NCBI GenBank assembly: GCA_964523105.1
Contig: CAZFZN010000011.1
Span: forward strand, 119,520 to 183,519
Length of the DNA stretch: 64,000 nt
Direction: 5' to 3'
Origin: V1-33 sp964523105
GTDB taxonomy: Bacteria > Verrucomicrobiota > Verrucomicrobiia > Verrucomicrobiales > V1-33
Part shown: positions 62,397 to 64,000 of the stretch, piece after piece
Layout of the letters: every line of letters starts with the position of its first letter
How positions within the stretch are numbered: position 1 is the stretch's first letter
Notes under the pieces: model-generated
The model's database searches: none
The model's input: only the letters and a program-made list of their open reading frames with translations
Told to the model about the DNA's origin: nothing
Made by a program: the position numbers and the translations under genes

Positions 62397-62699
62397 ATGA
62401 AACCCCACGCCCCCATCCACCCCGGCGAAGTCCTGCGCGAGGACTTTCTCCTGCCACTCGGCCTTTCGGAATACCGGCTGGCCAAAGACATCGGCGTCCC
62501 CCCGCGCCGCATCAATGAGATCGTCAAAGGCCGGCGTGCGCTCACCGCCGACACCGCCGTGCGCCTCGCCCGCTACTTCGCATGGCCCGCCGAAGTCTGG
62601 CTCAACCTCCAGTCCCATCACGACCGCCAGCTTGCCGAAGCCGCCAACAGGACCATCCTCGCCCGCATCCGCCCCTGCCCCGCGCTGGCGGCGGGATAG
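62397..62699 (+). CDS. higA: HigA-type antitoxin
   Basis: The 100-residue protein is an XRE-family antitoxin of the HigA type. The start PHAPIHPGEVLREDFLLPLG and the helix-turn-helix YRLAKDIGVPPRRINEIVKG with RRALTADTAVRLARYF are characteristic. It should neutralise HigB and repress its own promoter. The pair is complete and looks functional. It closes the run of plus-strand genes that I assign to the integrative element. Confidence 0.93.
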   Translation: MKPHAPIHPGEVLREDFLLPLGLSEYRLAKDIGVPPRRINEIVKGRRALTADTAVRLARYFAWPAEVWLNLQSHHDRQLAEAANRTILARIRPCPALAAG

Positions 62700-62767
62700 G
62701 CTGTTCGTGCACGGATACGCAAATTCCTGCTTCCCGGTTTCCCGCGATCTGTCAGCATCGCGGCGCT

Positions 62768-63967
62768 ATGAAGTCTCTGTTCCTTCTTGCTGCTTGCAGC
62801 CTCCTCGCCGGCCGCCTCTCCGTCTTCTCCGCCCCTGGCGACTTGGATGCGGGTTTCGGGGATGGGGGCAAAGTGACAGTGAATTTCAGCGGCAATGACG
62901 TTGCACGAAGTGTGGCGGTAATGTCTGACGGGCGAATCGTGGTTGGAGGCTATGTGGGGTACTCAGGCGACTCCGCGGACTTCGCTGCTGCAAGGTTGGA
63001 CATTGCAGGCAATCTCGATCCCACATTTGGTGGAACAGGAAAAGTTATTACGAATATCGGCGGGAATGCGGTGCATCGTGACTTCGACTATGGGAATAGC
63101 ATCGCATTAGCCAGCAATGGACGATTGGTGCTCGGAGGGTCCTGGGAGAGTGCAGCCACAAACGCCCCGCGGCAGTTTGCATTTTTCGGTTACAGCTCTG
63201 ACGGCACTCCGGATTCAGAATTCAATTTTGGAAACCCAGTCAGAAGTGAGCTTGCATCGGGCGCGACTGCAATAGCAACGCGTGCCGGTGGCCAGATAGT
63301 GGCTGTTGGGTCAAATCCTGCTGCCGGAGGAACGAGTAGAATCGTTGTAGCTCAACTCCGACCAGATGGTGGCTTCGACAACTCGTTCGGATACCAGGGC
63401 AGAATGCTCATTGATTGGAATTACCCTTGCCATGCCACGAGCGTCTCGACGACGGATGGCGAAGTCACGGTCGCTGGCTACGCGGAGATTTCGGGGGCCG
63501 CCCGATTTATGCTTTTGAGGCCGGGGCCGGACCAGTTCAATCCACTGCTAAGGGTAACCACTGATGTGGGGGAAGGCCCTGATTATTGCCACGGACTAGC
63601 CATCCAAAGTGACGGGAGGTTTGTTTTAGTAGGCGAATCAGCCGGCACACTGGCTTTGGTTCGATACAATGCTGACGGGAGTTTGGATTCGAGTTTTGGA
63701 GGAACGGGCAAAGTAATCAGTAATCTGGCATCAGCTGGCTATGCCGTTGCTGTGCAGGACGATGATTATCTTCTTGTGGCAGGTAAGAGATTCAATGGAG
63801 CCGACGACGACTTCATCCTGCTTAGGTTGACGCCGACCGGAATTCTTGATACCCGATTTAATGGCTCCGGATACATCACTGCCGACTTCGGAGGCGGCGC
63901 AGACTCAGCTAATAGTATTTCTATCGCGCCAAACGGCAAAGCTGTACTAGCAGCCTGTCGGACTTAA
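62768..63967 (+). CDS. Secreted delta-60-repeat propeller protein, probably truncated
   Basis: The protein has 399 residues with a signal peptide (MKSLFLLAACSLLAGRLSVF). It consists of delta-60-type repeats, each with a G.LD..FG..GKV turn followed by strands ending in a VxGY-like segment: GDLDAGFGDGGKV, GNLDPTFGGTGKV, GGFDNSFGYQGRM, GSLDSSFGGTGKV and GILDTRFNGSGYI. The chain stops at NGKAVLAACRT, in the middle of a repeat where a glycine and further strands would be expected. It may therefore be cut short by a stop or frameshift near 63955. The base composition looks lower in G and C than the rest of the window. Its link to the element is unclear. Confidence 0.72.
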   Translation: MKSLFLLAACSLLAGRLSVFSAPGDLDAGFGDGGKVTVNFSGNDVARSVAVMSDGRIVVGGYVGYSGDSADFAAARLDIAGNLDPTFGGTGKVITNIGGNAVHRDFDYGNSIALASNGRLVLGGSWESAATNAPRQFAFFGYSSDGTPDSEFNFGNPVRSELASGATAIATRAGGQIVAVGSNPAAGGTSRIVVAQLRPDGGFDNSFGYQGRMLIDWNYPCHATSVSTTDGEVTVAGYAEISGAARFMLLRPGPDQFNPLLRVTTDVGEGPDYCHGLAIQSDGRFVLVGESAGTLALVRYNADGSLDSSFGGTGKVISNLASAGYAVAVQDDDYLLVAGKRFNGADDDFILLRLTPTGILDTRFNGSGYITADFGGGADSANSISIAPNGKAVLAACRT

Positions 63968-64000
63968 TTGCACCCGTCTGCTTCCTGCCTGCTACCCACG

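Larger units (their letters stand above)
58174..62699. mobile_element. Integrative element at tRNA-Leu: integrase, excisionase-like gene and HUH Rep
   Basis: The tRNA fragment marks the left edge. Then, all on the plus strand, come a tyrosine integrase, an unrecognised gene, a small HTH protein, an HUH-type Rep and a higBA toxin-antitoxin pair. A second copy of the tRNA 3' segment was not found up to 64000, so the right end is unknown and may lie outside. The end coordinate here is only the last gene I would assign to it. The order integrase, HTH, Rep suggests an element able to excise and replicate by a rolling circle. Confidence 0.55.

Overview
The window is high-GC chromosomal DNA from a bacterium of the Planctomycetes-Verrucomicrobia-Chlamydiae group, most likely a verrucomicrobium. 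The signs are a PEP-CTERM sorting signal, very large secreted proteins with LamG, PA14-like, lamin-tail, CotH and FG-GAP/ASPIC modules, a DUF1587/1595/1592/1588/1585 cytochrome, a ThuA and PVC-type dehydrogenase fusion, and a ribonucleotide reductase that resembles the chlamydial class Ic enzyme. No rRNA or intact tRNA gene was seen. The species cannot be fixed from the sequence alone.

Layout. 1-2681 (minus strand): fdhD (cut by the window edge), a HAD phosphatase, an alkyltransferase-like protein and trpG/pabA. 2765-13835: mixed-strand housekeeping and envelope genes, including an LtaS/sulfatase-fold membrane enzyme, an AI-2E family transporter, hemW, an orphan OmpR-type regulator, a PEP-CTERM protein and an OGG-type DNA glycosylase. 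13842-24639 (minus strand): nrdB-nrdA, two membrane proteins, pdhA-pdhB with a toxin-antitoxin pair lodged between them, and a DUF1592-type cytochrome. 25144-28574: a GT-C-like membrane protein coupled to an MscS channel. 28676-45219: three giant secreted proteins and a smaller secreted hydrolase. 45669-56748: catabolic or secreted enzymes, including a 1708-residue ThuA fusion and an esterase-sialidase fusion, separated by intergenic repeats. 56876-58023: a DUF1573 and rhodanese pair.

From about 58174 the character changes. A 3' fragment of a tRNA-Leu(CAA) lies beside a tyrosine integrase. It is followed by an unrecognised gene, an excisionase-like HTH protein and an HUH rolling-circle-type Rep, then by a higBA pair and a delta-60-repeat protein. 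I read this as an integrative element that replicates by an HUH initiator. Its right end was not found and may lie outside the window.

Intergenic DNA is rich in structured repeats: four inverted pairs and one single copy of a CCACAGATG-type element, a 27-bp tandem repeat with an inverted copy, GGCGACA hairpins, and a perfect 23-bp inverted pair at a gene end. Almost none of the confidently placed start codons has a recognisable Shine-Dalgarno sequence.
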